Source: Pedosphaera sp.
GTDB taxonomy: Bacteria; Verrucomicrobiota; Verrucomicrobiia; Limisphaerales; UBA1096
Assembly: GCA_022451065.1 (NCBI GenBank)
Contig: JAKUOU010000024.1
Span: forward strand, 5,239-53,921
DNA: 48,683 bases
Reading direction: 5' to 3'
The position numbers were made by a program, and so were the translations under genes. Below, in pieces: positions 16,680 through 23,859 of this stretch. Position 1 is the stretch's first letter. Each line of letters opens with the position of its first letter. The notes beneath the pieces are model-generated. The model worked only from the letters and a program-made list of their open reading frames with translations. It had not been told where the DNA came from and did no database searches.

Positions 16680-18095
16680 ATGAGCCGATTTTTTTGTTCT
16701 CTACTCTTCTTTGTCGGTTTGGTCGGTAACTTTGCCGCTGAAAAGCCCAACATCATCCTCATCATGTGCGATGATCTTGGCTGGGGGGACGTTGGGTTTA
16801 ACGGGAACAAAACCATTCGCACGCCGCACTTGGATGCGATGGCCAAGGCGGGGCTGAAATTCAACCGCTTTTATGCCGCGGCGCCGGTTTGCAGTCCGAC
16901 CCGCGGGAGCTGCATCACCGGCCGGCATCCGTATCGCTACGGCATTCCGTTCGCCAACAGCGGCCACATGAAGCCGGAGGAATTGACGCTGGCGGAATTG
17001 CTCAAGAAACAAGGCTACTCCACCGGTCATTTTGGCAAGTGGCACCTCGGTACATTGTCCAAAACCGGGAAGGACTCCAACCGTGGAGGGGCACGCAGTG
17101 CCAAGCATTTCTCGCCCCCACAGGCCAACGGCTTCGATGTATGTTTCTCGACCGAGGCTAAGGTACCGACCTGGGACCCGCTGCTCCAGCCCAAGGGCAA
17201 CAACTCCAACAAGTGGTGGGATGCCCTTACAGCCACCAGCGAGACCAAGCCGTACGGCACGGCTTACTGGAACGAGCGCAGCGAACCTGTCACACAAAAC
17301 ACCCGTGGCAACAACTCGCGCGTGATCATGGATCGCGCGATCCCGTTTATTCGCAGCGCAGCCAAACGCGATCAGCCGTTCTTCAGCGTTGTATGGTTTC
17401 ACGCGCCGCACCTGCCGGTCGTTGCCGGGCCAAGACACACAGCAATGTACGCCGGGTATCCGAAATACGCACAGCATTACTACGGCTGCATCACCGCACT
17501 CGATGAACAGATCGGACGACTCCGGACCGAACTGCGCACGTTGGGTGTGGCTGAAAATACGCTCCTCTTTTTTTGCAGCGACAATGGTCCCGAGGGTCAA
17601 GCCGGCCAGGCGCCAGGAACGGCCGGGTATCTCAGCGGCCGTAAACGCTCGCTGCTCGAGGGTGGCATCCGCGTGCCGGGTATCGTCGAGTGGCCCGCGC
17701 GTGTGAAAGCCGGTCGCATAACGGACATCCCCTGTGTCACGAGCGACTATTTACCGACCCTTCTCGACCTCGTGGGCGCCAAGCCGGTGGCCGACCGGCC
17801 GATCGACGGCATGAGCCTGGTGCCACTGATCGACGGCAGCTTGGCCAAGCGCGGCAAGCCAATCGGGTTTGAGTCAAAAGGGCAATTGGCCTGGGTTGGG
17901 GACCAGTACAAGATTTATTCCAGCGGCAAAGCCAAGAATGGCCAGCCGAAGTTCAAACTGTTCGATCTAGTCGCTGATCCATCCGAGAAGAACGACTTGG
18001 CCAAGACCATGCCGCGATTGGCCAAGCGCTTGACCGGCGAGCTGGCGGCGTGGCGCGCCTCCTGCCAAGCGAGCGCCGACGGAAAGGATTACTGA
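16680..18095 (+). CDS. Exported sulfatase (arylsulfatase A type)
   Basis: A 471-aa sulfatase with a signal peptide (residues 1-20). The metal-binding start KPNIILIMCDDLGWGD is at 22-37, and the formylglycine motif C-x-P-x-R is CSPTR with Cys71, so it needs the aerobic or anaerobic maturation enzyme, which is not in this window. Further conserved blocks are HFGKWHLG and the second metal site CSDNGPEG. It should hydrolyse sulfate esters, presumably on algal or other marine polysaccharides, outside the cytoplasm. ATG 16680 is chosen over TTG 16644 because it gives a clean signal peptide. The lytic transglycosylase gene starts three bases after its stop. Core copies of the iterated palindrome fall in the gene at 17841, 17997 and 18018. 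Confidence 0.93.
   Translation: MSRFFCSLLFFVGLVGNFAAEKPNIILIMCDDLGWGDVGFNGNKTIRTPHLDAMAKAGLKFNRFYAAAPVCSPTRGSCITGRHPYRYGIPFANSGHMKPEELTLAELLKKQGYSTGHFGKWHLGTLSKTGKDSNRGGARSAKHFSPPQANGFDVCFSTEAKVPTWDPLLQPKGNNSNKWWDALTATSETKPYGTAYWNERSEPVTQNTRGNNSRVIMDRAIPFIRSAAKRDQPFFSVVWFHAPHLPVVAGPRHTAMYAGYPKYAQHYYGCITALDEQIGRLRTELRTLGVAENTLLFFCSDNGPEGQAGQAPGTAGYLSGRKRSLLEGGIRVPGIVEWPARVKAGRITDIPCVTSDYLPTLLDLVGAKPVADRPIDGMSLVPLIDGSLAKRGKPIGFESKGQLAWVGDQYKIYSSGKAKNGQPKFKLFDLVADPSEKNDLAKTMPRLAKRLTGELAAWRASCQASADGKDY
17838..17851. repeat. Iterated palindrome, one-mismatch copy
   Basis: AGCTTGGCCAAGCG inside the sulfatase gene, encoding Ser-Leu-Ala-Lys-Arg. Two further cores at 17997 and 18018 lie 21 bases apart, two turns of the helix. 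Confidence 0.65.
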
Positions 18096-18097
18096 CA

Positions 18098-18652
18098 GTG
18101 CGCCGACGACGCTCAAAAGGCCGTTGGCTGCGTTGGCTGCTGTTGTTGGCAGTGCTCGATGCCGCGGTATTTTACTGGTGGTGGAACAACCAGGCGGAGC
18201 GTCGTTACAATTCAATCATCCGAGTTGCAGCGGAAGAGTTCGACGTGGAGTATGCACTGATCAAGGCCGTCATCTGGCAGGAGAGTCGTTTCCGGGAAAA
18301 CGCCTTGGGCAAGGCCGGAGAGATCGGGCTGATGCAGTTGATGGAACTGGCCGCGTTCGAGTGGGCCGACAACCACGGCGTGCACGACTTCGAGCACTCG
18401 CACGTCTACGATCCGCGCACGAACATCCTCGCTGGCACCTACTACCTCAAGACGCGGCTCGACCGCTATCCGCACGCCGACAATCCGCTGCCGTACGCCT
18501 TGGCCGACTACAACGCAGGGCGCGCCCGAGTAGTTCGCTGGGCCAAGGAGGCAGCCCACACCAACAGCACCGCCTTCCTCCGAAACATCGACTACCCCTC
18601 GACGCGCCGATACATTGACCAAGTCATTAGTCGCCGCAGTCATTATCAGTAA
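18098..18652 (+). CDS. Membrane-anchored lytic transglycosylase (SLT domain)
   Basis: A 184-aa protein: a basic N-terminus, one membrane segment (WLLLLAVLDAAVFYWWW) and a compact SLT-type lysozyme-like domain. The catalytic Glu is in AVIWQESRF, followed by the family motifs GLMQLM, NILAGTYYL and ALADYNAG. It should cleave the glycan strands of peptidoglycan from the outer face of the inner membrane. The start is taken as GTG 18098, three bases after the sulfatase stop, with GGAAAGGA upstream; the longer open frame overlaps the sulfatase and has no better start. Coupling to the sulfatase gene looks translational, though the functions are not obviously related. Confidence 0.9.
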   Translation: MRRRRSKGRWLRWLLLLAVLDAAVFYWWWNNQAERRYNSIIRVAAEEFDVEYALIKAVIWQESRFRENALGKAGEIGLMQLMELAAFEWADNHGVHDFEHSHVYDPRTNILAGTYYLKTRLDRYPHADNPLPYALADYNAGRARVVRWAKEAAHTNSTAFLRNIDYPSTRRYIDQVISRRSHYQ

Positions 18653-18670
18653 TAATCGGCCTACTTGCCG

Positions 18671-18682
18671 GCTTGGCCAAGC
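18671..18682. repeat. Iterated palindrome, 12-bp copy GCTTGGCCAAGC
   Basis: Intergenic copy between the lytic transglycosylase stop and the dapF start, 12 bases before the first possible GTG of dapF. Confidence 0.6.
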
Positions 18683-18693
18683 TTGGGTAAACT

Positions 18694-19503
18694 GTGTGCG
18701 TGCTGGTTGACTTCACAAAAATGAACGGGGCCGGGAACGATTTTGTGCTGATCGACAACCGCGAAATTGGCCTTCAACTCACGCCGGAACAGATTCAAAG
18801 AATCTGCCATCGCCAACGCGGCATCGGCGCGGACGGCGTGCTTTTGCTACGCTTGGCCAAGGGAGACGCTGACCTGGGCTGGGACTTTTTCAACAAAGAC
18901 GGCAGCGAGGCGGAGATGTGTGGCAACGGCGCGCGCTGCTTCGCGCGTTTCGCCCAGCGTCACCTCGACGGACAGGAGGAGGTTTCATTCGAGACGTTGG
19001 CCGGCGTAATCAAGGCTAGACTCGACGGCGAGAGCGTCACCATCAGCCTCACGCCGCCGGAGGATTTTCGCATCGGCGACCGTATCAGCACCTCGGCCGG
19101 TGAGTTAGAGATTCACTCGGTCAACACCGGCGTGCCGCACGCAGTGTTATTCGTCGATGACGCCGATCAGGCGATGGTCTCCCAACTCGGGAAAGAGATT
19201 CGCTATCACGAACGCTACGCGCCGGACGGTACAAATGTGAACTTTGTTCAGCTCACCGGTGAAGACTCGATACGCGTGCGCACCTACGAACGCGGTGTCG
19301 GCGAGACACTCGCGTGCGGCACCGGCGTGACAGCGGCGGGATTGATCACCGCCAAGCTGCACGACTGTGGTTCACCGATCCGCGTGCGCGTGCTCGGCGG
19401 CGAAGACTTGAACGTGGCGTTTGAGCCGGACGATGACTCGTTAACCAACGTGCGACTCACCGGCCCGGCGGAATTCGTTTTCAGCGGCCAGATCGAAATC
19501 TAA
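18694..19503 (+). CDS. dapF: Diaminopimelate epimerase
   Basis: Converts LL- to meso-diaminopimelate for lysine and peptidoglycan synthesis in the cytosol. The 269-aa length is normal. Both catalytic cysteines are visible: Cys76 in MCGNGARC and Cys208 in ETLACGTG; the N-terminal FTKMNGAGNDF block is intact. GTG 18694 is used, but GTG 18700, two codons later, is equally plausible; neither has a strong ribosome-binding site. Meso-DAP peptidoglycan is consistent with the lytic transglycosylase gene 41 bases upstream. The downstream bidirectional terminator at 19726 may end this transcript. Confidence 0.95.
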   Translation: MCVLVDFTKMNGAGNDFVLIDNREIGLQLTPEQIQRICHRQRGIGADGVLLLRLAKGDADLGWDFFNKDGSEAEMCGNGARCFARFAQRHLDGQEEVSFETLAGVIKARLDGESVTISLTPPEDFRIGDRISTSAGELEIHSVNTGVPHAVLFVDDADQAMVSQLGKEIRYHERYAPDGTNVNFVQLTGEDSIRVRTYERGVGETLACGTGVTAAGLITAKLHDCGSPIRVRVLGGEDLNVAFEPDDDSLTNVRLTGPAEFVFSGQIEI

Positions 19504-19524
19504 ATCGCCACCGCACAGCTGAGC

Positions 19525-19707
19525 ATGGAACAAACTCAACCCACATGCATGGTTCGGAACAGTCGAGAGGTTCGACCGATGAGGATATGGGGGCCGGATT
19601 GGGTGACCGAGTTCCTGCTGCGCAGCGAGCGCTACGGAGACGTGATCTGCATGGTCCCGACGATTGAGAAAACCGCCTGTCAATTGGGCCGCGAACTCGA
19701 TGTCTGA
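19525..19707 (+). CDS. Possible small protein downstream of dapF
   Basis: A 60-codon open frame starting with ATG 19525, 21 bases after dapF and ending about 20 bases before a strong terminator, so it would be the last gene of the dapF transcript. The peptide is mixed in composition with a plausible folded stretch (RIWGPDWVTEFLLRSERYGD) but has no recognised domain, and no ribosome-binding site is convincing. It may be only a dapF 3' untranslated region. Confidence 0.35.
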   Translation: MEQTQPTCMVRNSREVRPMRIWGPDWVTEFLLRSERYGDVICMVPTIEKTACQLGRELDV

Positions 19708-19725
19708 ACCAAGCTCTCAGTCGAC

Positions 19726-19757
19726 AAAAAAAGGCTCCCGCCGCGGGAGCCTTTTTG
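19726..19757. terminator. Bidirectional rho-independent terminator
   Basis: A perfect 13-bp inverted repeat, AAAAAGGCTCCCG and CGGGAGCCTTTTT, with a 3-base loop. The T-runs on both strands make it suitable for dapF and the small ORF on the plus strand and for the exported 166-aa protein gene on the minus strand. Confidence 0.9.
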
Positions 19758-19778
19758 TTTGAAAGATATTGTGACGAA

Positions 19779-20279
19779 TTACTTCTTCTCTTTCTTACGC
19801 TTCATTTCAAAACTGAAAGTGGAGAAGTCGCCCGTGTTGCCGGAAGCATCAACTTCGAAGATTTGAGCTTCGATGTTGTTCTCGTCGATCTTGCGAAAAG
19901 CCACGGCCATGCTTTGCTTTTCGTCCGTGTCAGACGTGCTTGTGACAATAAGCATGGGCATATCCCCCTTTGGACCCCATTTGCCGGTGCTCTTCTTGCC
20001 TTGGCTGTCATATCCGGTTTGCTCGATCTCACCTGTTTTTGGGTTTAACCCTATGAGACTATACGACTCGTTGTCGTTGGTTTTAAGATGGGAAGCCACC
20101 ACGTGATCCTTCACAACCCATTTATAGGATAAGGAGAGCGCGTTTCCATCTATGTCAGCCTCCCAAGCTCCCAGCAACCAATCGGTTTGGTTTTCGCTGA
20201 TTTGATCAGCGAGTGATGCCTGGGCCTGGGCACTGAATGCCATTCCAACGATGGCCAATACGGTCAGTAACTTTTTCAT
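19779..20279 (-). CDS. Small exported protein, lipocalin-like/DUF1579-like, unknown function
   Basis: A 166-aa protein with a clear signal peptide (MKKLLTVLAIVGMAFSAQAQA). The mature part starts with a DWLLGAWEADIDG block and alternates short hydrophobic strands (LSLSYKWVVKDHVVASH, YSLIGLNPKTGEIEQ), as in periplasmic beta-barrel proteins of the DUF1579 or lipocalin-like kind often found in PVC bacteria. It ends in a lysine-rich tail (MKRKKEKK). No catalytic motif is visible. The gene is monocistronic and ends at the bidirectional terminator; its promoter must lie in 20280-20530. Confidence 0.78.
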   Translation of the reverse strand: MKKLLTVLAIVGMAFSAQAQASLADQISENQTDWLLGAWEADIDGNALSLSYKWVVKDHVVASHLKTNDNESYSLIGLNPKTGEIEQTGYDSQGKKSTGKWGPKGDMPMLIVTSTSDTDEKQSMAVAFRKIDENNIEAQIFEVDASGNTGDFSTFSFEMKRKKEKK

Positions 20280-20530
20280 GATAATCTGATTTATTTGAAT
20301 TCGGTTAACCGACGAGAGACCTTTGGCGCTCCGGCCGGGCCGGTCAGGCTGGCCGCTTGGTCATGGCTGTGCAAGCCAAAACAAGGCCATTGCAGATCTC
20401 TGAACCAGGAGAGCGGGAACCTTGACCTTCACGGGTCGAGTACGAAGGCTCCGCCTCGCCACGAGGGCCTTGTTCAGAATATTTAAGAGACCCGTCGTGG
20501 TTCGACCATCAACTTCCGTTGAGTTAGCCA
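20280..20530. other. 251-base gap with several inverted repeats; possible structured RNA
   Basis: No coding frame is convincing. The stretch carries nested complementarity: ACAAGGCC at 20381-20388 pairs with GGCCTTGT at 20466-20473 and encloses a GACC/GGTC hairpin and other short stems, and a GC-rich palindromic patch (CCGGCCGGGCCGG) lies at 20331-20343. It separates two minus-strand genes and must include the promoter of the 166-aa gene. A dispersed repeat or a small RNA is possible. Confidence 0.35.
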
Positions 20531-22033
20531 CTACCGGCTGCGGCCGTTGGCGCGGATGGCCTCAAGTTTCCTTGTCAGCTTCCCGACCAAGTCCGGGTTA
20601 GCCGCAGCCAAGTCGTTGCTCTCTCCGGTGTCGCTCGACAGGTTGAACAGCCGGTACGGCTTGCCAAACGGCTTGCCCTTGGGCACTTCACGCCCGCCGG
20701 AGCCATTGCCGGCCACCAGCTTCCACGGGCCGCTGCGCAGTGCGAACATGCCACTCGCGCTGTGGTTGATCACTGGCGCACGTGGCTTGGCCCAATCGCC
20801 GCCCCGGAACAGAGGTAGCCAACTGAAACTGTCCTCCGCTGCGTCGCCCGGCAGCTCGGCCCCGGCGATCTCGGCGCAGGTCGCAAACAGATCGACATGG
20901 GCGGTGGTTCGTTCGCATTTCGAGCCGGCCGCGATCACCCCCGGCCAACGAGCAAAAAACGGTACCCGATGGCCGGCCTCCCACACATCCGCCTTGGTGC
21001 CGCGCAGGTCGCCGTTAGCGGTGTGATGCGTTTTGTTGTACGCCTGGATCGTCGGGTCGCTGAGGTGATCCTCCTTCTCGTTGGCGCCGAGGCGATACAT
21101 GAATGAGCCGTTGTCGCTCGTATAAATCAACAACGTGTTTTTCTCGATGCCCGCCTCGCGGATTGCCCTCATCACTTGGCCAACCGTCCAATCCACCTGC
21201 ATCACAAAATCGCCGTACAGGCCGAGCTTCGACTTGCCGATGAAACGTGGATGCGGCTGGACCGGCTTGTGTGGCGCGGACAGCGGGAAGTAGAGGAAAA
21301 ACGGCTGATCTTTTTTGGCACGTTGCCGGATGACGTCGGTTGCCTTTCGCGTGAGATCATCGAGGCAGTCATCCATCACCAGGCCGGGCTGGCGGGGGCC
21401 TTGTCGCAGAAAGCCGGGGAACCTCACCGCAGGCTGGTCGATCGTCGGCAGCTCGATGATCCTGCCATTCTCAATGTACACGTACGGCGGGAAGTCGAGA
21501 GACGCCGGGATGATGTGCGAGTAATCAAAGCCGTGTTCGTTCGGCCCGTCAGTGATCGGCTTGGCATAGTCAATCTTTTCGTCAGCACCCTTTTGGAAGC
21601 CAAGCCCCAAGTGCCACTTACCAACGACGCTGGTGTGGTAGCCGCTGGCGCGCAACATTCCGGAGACTGTCAACCTGCCGGGCTCAAGCAGCGGCGCACT
21701 GTAGCCATTGAGCACCCCTCGCTTCAGCCGCGAGCGCCAGCAGTATCGACCGGTGAGCGTGCCGTAGCGCGTGGGCGTGCAGACCGCTGATGGCGAGTGG
21801 GCATCGGTGAAGGTCATACCCTGCCCAGCCAAGCGATTGAGATTCGGCGTCGGCACGGTGGAACGGGAGTTAAGCGCCTGCACATCGCCGTAGCCCATGT
21901 CGTCGGCGAGCACGAACACAATATTTGGCTTGGCCGCAGCCAGCGCTTGACCAAGCGTCACTGCCAAAGCCACAGCAATGACTCCACCGACCAAGCGAAC
22001 TGAAGCGACTCGATACAGATTGTTTTGTTTCAT
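20531..22033 (-). CDS. Exported sulfatase (arylsulfatase A type)
   Basis: A 500-aa sulfatase with a signal peptide (residues 1-33, ending near LGQALAAA). It has AKPNIVFVLADDMGYGD at the first metal site, the formylglycine motif CTPTR (Cys85), VVGKWHLG, and YTSDNGSF at the second metal site. It is clearly a different subfamily from the sulfatase at 16680, so the two probably act on different sulfated sugars. ATG 22033 starts a standard signal peptide; the open frame extends 34 codons further through a hairpin region and is rejected there. A one-mismatch copy of the iterated palindrome (21944-21957) falls exactly on the signal-peptide end. Confidence 0.93.
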   Translation of the reverse strand: MKQNNLYRVASVRLVGGVIAVALAVTLGQALAAAKPNIVFVLADDMGYGDVQALNSRSTVPTPNLNRLAGQGMTFTDAHSPSAVCTPTRYGTLTGRYCWRSRLKRGVLNGYSAPLLEPGRLTVSGMLRASGYHTSVVGKWHLGLGFQKGADEKIDYAKPITDGPNEHGFDYSHIIPASLDFPPYVYIENGRIIELPTIDQPAVRFPGFLRQGPRQPGLVMDDCLDDLTRKATDVIRQRAKKDQPFFLYFPLSAPHKPVQPHPRFIGKSKLGLYGDFVMQVDWTVGQVMRAIREAGIEKNTLLIYTSDNGSFMYRLGANEKEDHLSDPTIQAYNKTHHTANGDLRGTKADVWEAGHRVPFFARWPGVIAAGSKCERTTAHVDLFATCAEIAGAELPGDAAEDSFSWLPLFRGGDWAKPRAPVINHSASGMFALRSGPWKLVAGNGSGGREVPKGKPFGKPYRLFNLSSDTGESNDLAAANPDLVGKLTRKLEAIRANGRSR

Positions 22034-22086
22034 ATAGACGGAAAGCCTACGGACAGTTGATGGGTTGGCCAAGCCGCTCCTCGATC

Positions 22087-22133
22087 GGGGATTATTCCCC
22101 AATGAGAGCCGCCAGAGTTGGGGAATAATCCCC
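22087..22133. repeat. Long inverted repeat made of two self-palindromic arms
   Basis: GGGGATTATTCCCCAA (22087-22102) is the exact reverse complement of TTGGGGAATAATCCCC (22118-22133), with a 15-base spacer. Each arm itself contains a near-palindrome (GGGG-x6-CCCC). It sits 54-100 bases upstream of the minus-strand sulfatase start and about 100 bases upstream of the sigma-54 promoter on the plus strand, where paired binding sites for a dimeric regulator would be expected. Confidence 0.75.
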
Positions 22134-22219
22134 AACTAATATTCATATGACACTTGGCCAAACGAATCTAAATTGATTAAACAACTCATTATTAGTGACT
22201 TATAAATATAATCAGAAAG

Positions 22220-22235
22220 TGGCACATATTCTGCA
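22220..22235 (+). promoter_or_regulatory. Sigma-54 (-24/-12) promoter candidate
   Basis: TGGCACATATTCTGCA: the GG and GC elements have exactly the consensus spacing of sigma-54 promoters (TGGCAC-N5-TTGC), with one mismatch in the -12 half. Transcription would begin near 22245, about 55 bases before the ATG of the lysine-rich protein gene. Confidence 0.65.
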
Positions 22236-22299
22236 TTACGATTGATCAAGTGGCGAGGGGGGACTCGTCAATTTAACAAAAACTGAAAGGAAACTGATT

Positions 22300-22884
22300 A
22301 TGAAAATTAAAACACTACTGATCGTGAGTGCCATCGGCATCGCGTTGGCAACGCCGGAGTCATTGCAGGCACAGGCGAATCCAAAGCCGGTCAAGCCGGA
22401 TGTTGGAGATGTCAAGGATGACGCCAAGGAAGGCGGCAAGAAACGCCCGAAATTCGATACCGAAAAAGTCAAGGAGCGCCTCAAGGCCGCCTTCGACAAG
22501 CGCAAAAAGAAACGTGGTGACGCCAAGAAAAAAGGTAACAAGGTAGGTGGCAAGAAAGGTCGCAAGGGTGGCGGTGCGTTCGGGAAACTGGTTCGCGATG
22601 ACGAGAAAATCAAGGAGCTCCGCGATGCCTTCAAAGCAGCTGCAAAGGAACAACACGAAAAGGTCAAAGGTCTGCACAAACAGCTAAAGGATGCCTCCGA
22701 TGAGGATAAGGATGGCCTGCGCGAGCAGCTTAAGGGCCTGCGGGCCGATTGGGTTGAGAGCATGAAGGGCAACAGCGAAGAGGTTCGCACCCGGCTCAAG
22801 GAGATTCGTGAGGAGTTCAAGAACAAGCGTGACGATGTCATCGACGCCAATGACGATGGCGGCGACGACGACCCGGGCGAATAA
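22300..22884 (+). CDS. Exported lysine-rich low-complexity protein
   Basis: A 194-aa protein with a signal peptide (about residues 1-26, ending LQAQA). The mature chain is almost entirely charged: a very basic middle (KKKRGDAKKKGNKVGGKK), Gly-rich spacers, two long amphipathic charged helices (LRDAFKAAAKEQHEKVKGL and after) and an acidic tail (DDGGDDDPGE). No family or catalytic motif is recognised. It resembles histone-H1-like or polycation proteins in composition, but the signal peptide points outside the cytoplasm. It has its own sigma-54 promoter, a good ribosome-binding site (GAAAGGAA) and its own terminator, so it is a regulated single-gene unit. Confidence 0.82.
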   Translation: MKIKTLLIVSAIGIALATPESLQAQANPKPVKPDVGDVKDDAKEGGKKRPKFDTEKVKERLKAAFDKRKKKRGDAKKKGNKVGGKKGRKGGGAFGKLVRDDEKIKELRDAFKAAAKEQHEKVKGLHKQLKDASDEDKDGLREQLKGLRADWVESMKGNSEEVRTRLKEIREEFKNKRDDVIDANDDGGDDDPGE

Positions 22885-22911
22885 GCCCAGACTTAAGTTA
22901 ACAATTCACGG

Positions 22912-22941
22912 CAGGCAGCGTTTCCGCTGCCTGTTTTTTTT
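22912..22941 (+). terminator. Rho-independent terminator of the lysine-rich protein gene
   Basis: Stem CAGGCAGCG/CGCTGCCTG (22912-22920 and 22925-22933) with a TTTC loop, followed by eight T residues. Confidence 0.92.
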
Positions 22942-22944
22942 GAT

Positions 22945-22958
22945 CGCTTGGCCAAGCG
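22945..22958. repeat. Iterated palindrome CGCTTGGCCAAGCG, exact copy
   Basis: Intergenic exact copy four bases after the T-run of the terminator and upstream of the CbiX gene; it is not part of the terminator hairpin. Confidence 0.85.
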
Positions 22959-23013
22959 CAAAGTTCCGGCTTGCAACAGGCGAGTGACTGGACGACCAAT
23001 TTCTTCAACGGTC

Positions 23014-23859
23014 ATGCCGGACTACTTTTCAGACAGCGCACTGGTCTTAGTGGCACATGGCTCGACGCTGAACGCCGATTCAGCCAAGCCGGCACGCCAG
23101 CACGCCGCTGAACTGCGTTCGCGTCAACTGTTCGCCGAGGTGAGGGAAGGCTTCCTCAAGCAGCAACCCGCTGTGGACGGCGTGCTGCGTAGCGTCACAG
23201 CCCGGCATGTCTTCATCGTGCCGCTGTTCATCAGCGAGGGTTACTTCACGGAGGAAGTTTTGCCCCTCGAGCTTGGCTTCCAGAAAAGCGATGACGGATC
23301 GTTTGGGCGTGTCCGCCAAAACGCCGGGCAGACGCTATACTACTGCGGCGTAGTCGGCACGCACGCGAGTATGACCAGCGCATTGATGTCTCGCGCCAGG
23401 GAGATCGTGGAGAAACACCCGTTTCCCCTACGCCCAAAACCGTGTGACACAACGCTGTTAATCGCCGGGCATGGCACGTCCAAAAATGAAAACTCACGAA
23501 AGGCCATCGAGCAGCAGGTGGCATTGATTAGGAACAAGCGTGAGTATGCCGATGTGCGGGCGGTGTTTCTCGAGGAAAAGCCACGCGTTGAATCGTGCTA
23601 CGAATTGGCCGCCACGCGGAACATCGTCATCGTGCCGTTTTTTATCAGCGATGGTCTGCACTCGTGCCAGGACATCCCGATAAAGCTGGGCGAACCAGAA
23701 AAACGGGTGCAACAGCGCCTGGCCAAAGGCCAGCCGACCTGGGTGAATCCCACCGAGCGACAGGGCAAACGCATCTGGTACTCGACCAGCATCGGCACCG
23801 AGCCATTCCTTGCGGAAGTGATCCTTGAGCGGGTGAGCGAGGCGTCTGCTGGGAAATGA
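23014..23859 (+). CDS. cbiX: Two-domain CbiX-type chelatase-like protein
   Basis: A 281-aa cytosolic protein with two CbiX-like half domains: the first opens with LVLVAHGST and contains HVFIVPLFISEGYFT, the second with LLIAGHGTS and contains NIVIVPFFISDGLHS. The histidines in both halves are the expected metal/tetrapyrrole ligands. CbiX inserts cobalt (or, as SirB, iron) into sirohydrochlorin on the way to cobalamin or siroheme. No other tetrapyrrole genes are nearby, so cobalt versus iron is open. ATG 23014 starts just before the first domain; the frame extends upstream to the palindrome but without a good start. Its TGA abuts the stop of the next gene with no base between them. Confidence 0.87.
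   Translation: MPDYFSDSALVLVAHGSTLNADSAKPARQHAAELRSRQLFAEVREGFLKQQPAVDGVLRSVTARHVFIVPLFISEGYFTEEVLPLELGFQKSDDGSFGRVRQNAGQTLYYCGVVGTHASMTSALMSRAREIVEKHPFPLRPKPCDTTLLIAGHGTSKNENSRKAIEQQVALIRNKREYADVRAVFLEEKPRVESCYELAATRNIVIVPFFISDGLHSCQDIPIKLGEPEKRVQQRLAKGQPTWVNPTERQGKRIWYSTSIGTEPFLAEVILERVSEASAGK

Noticed and set aside
16680-22033. The two sulfatases as a polysaccharide-utilisation locus
   Set aside because: They are on opposite strands, separated by unrelated housekeeping genes, with no SusCD pair or clear glycoside hydrolase next to them.
22945-22958. Palindrome copy as a terminator or a toxin-antitoxin operator
   Set aside because: It occurs inside many genes and has no T-run; its wide spread argues against a local regulatory role.
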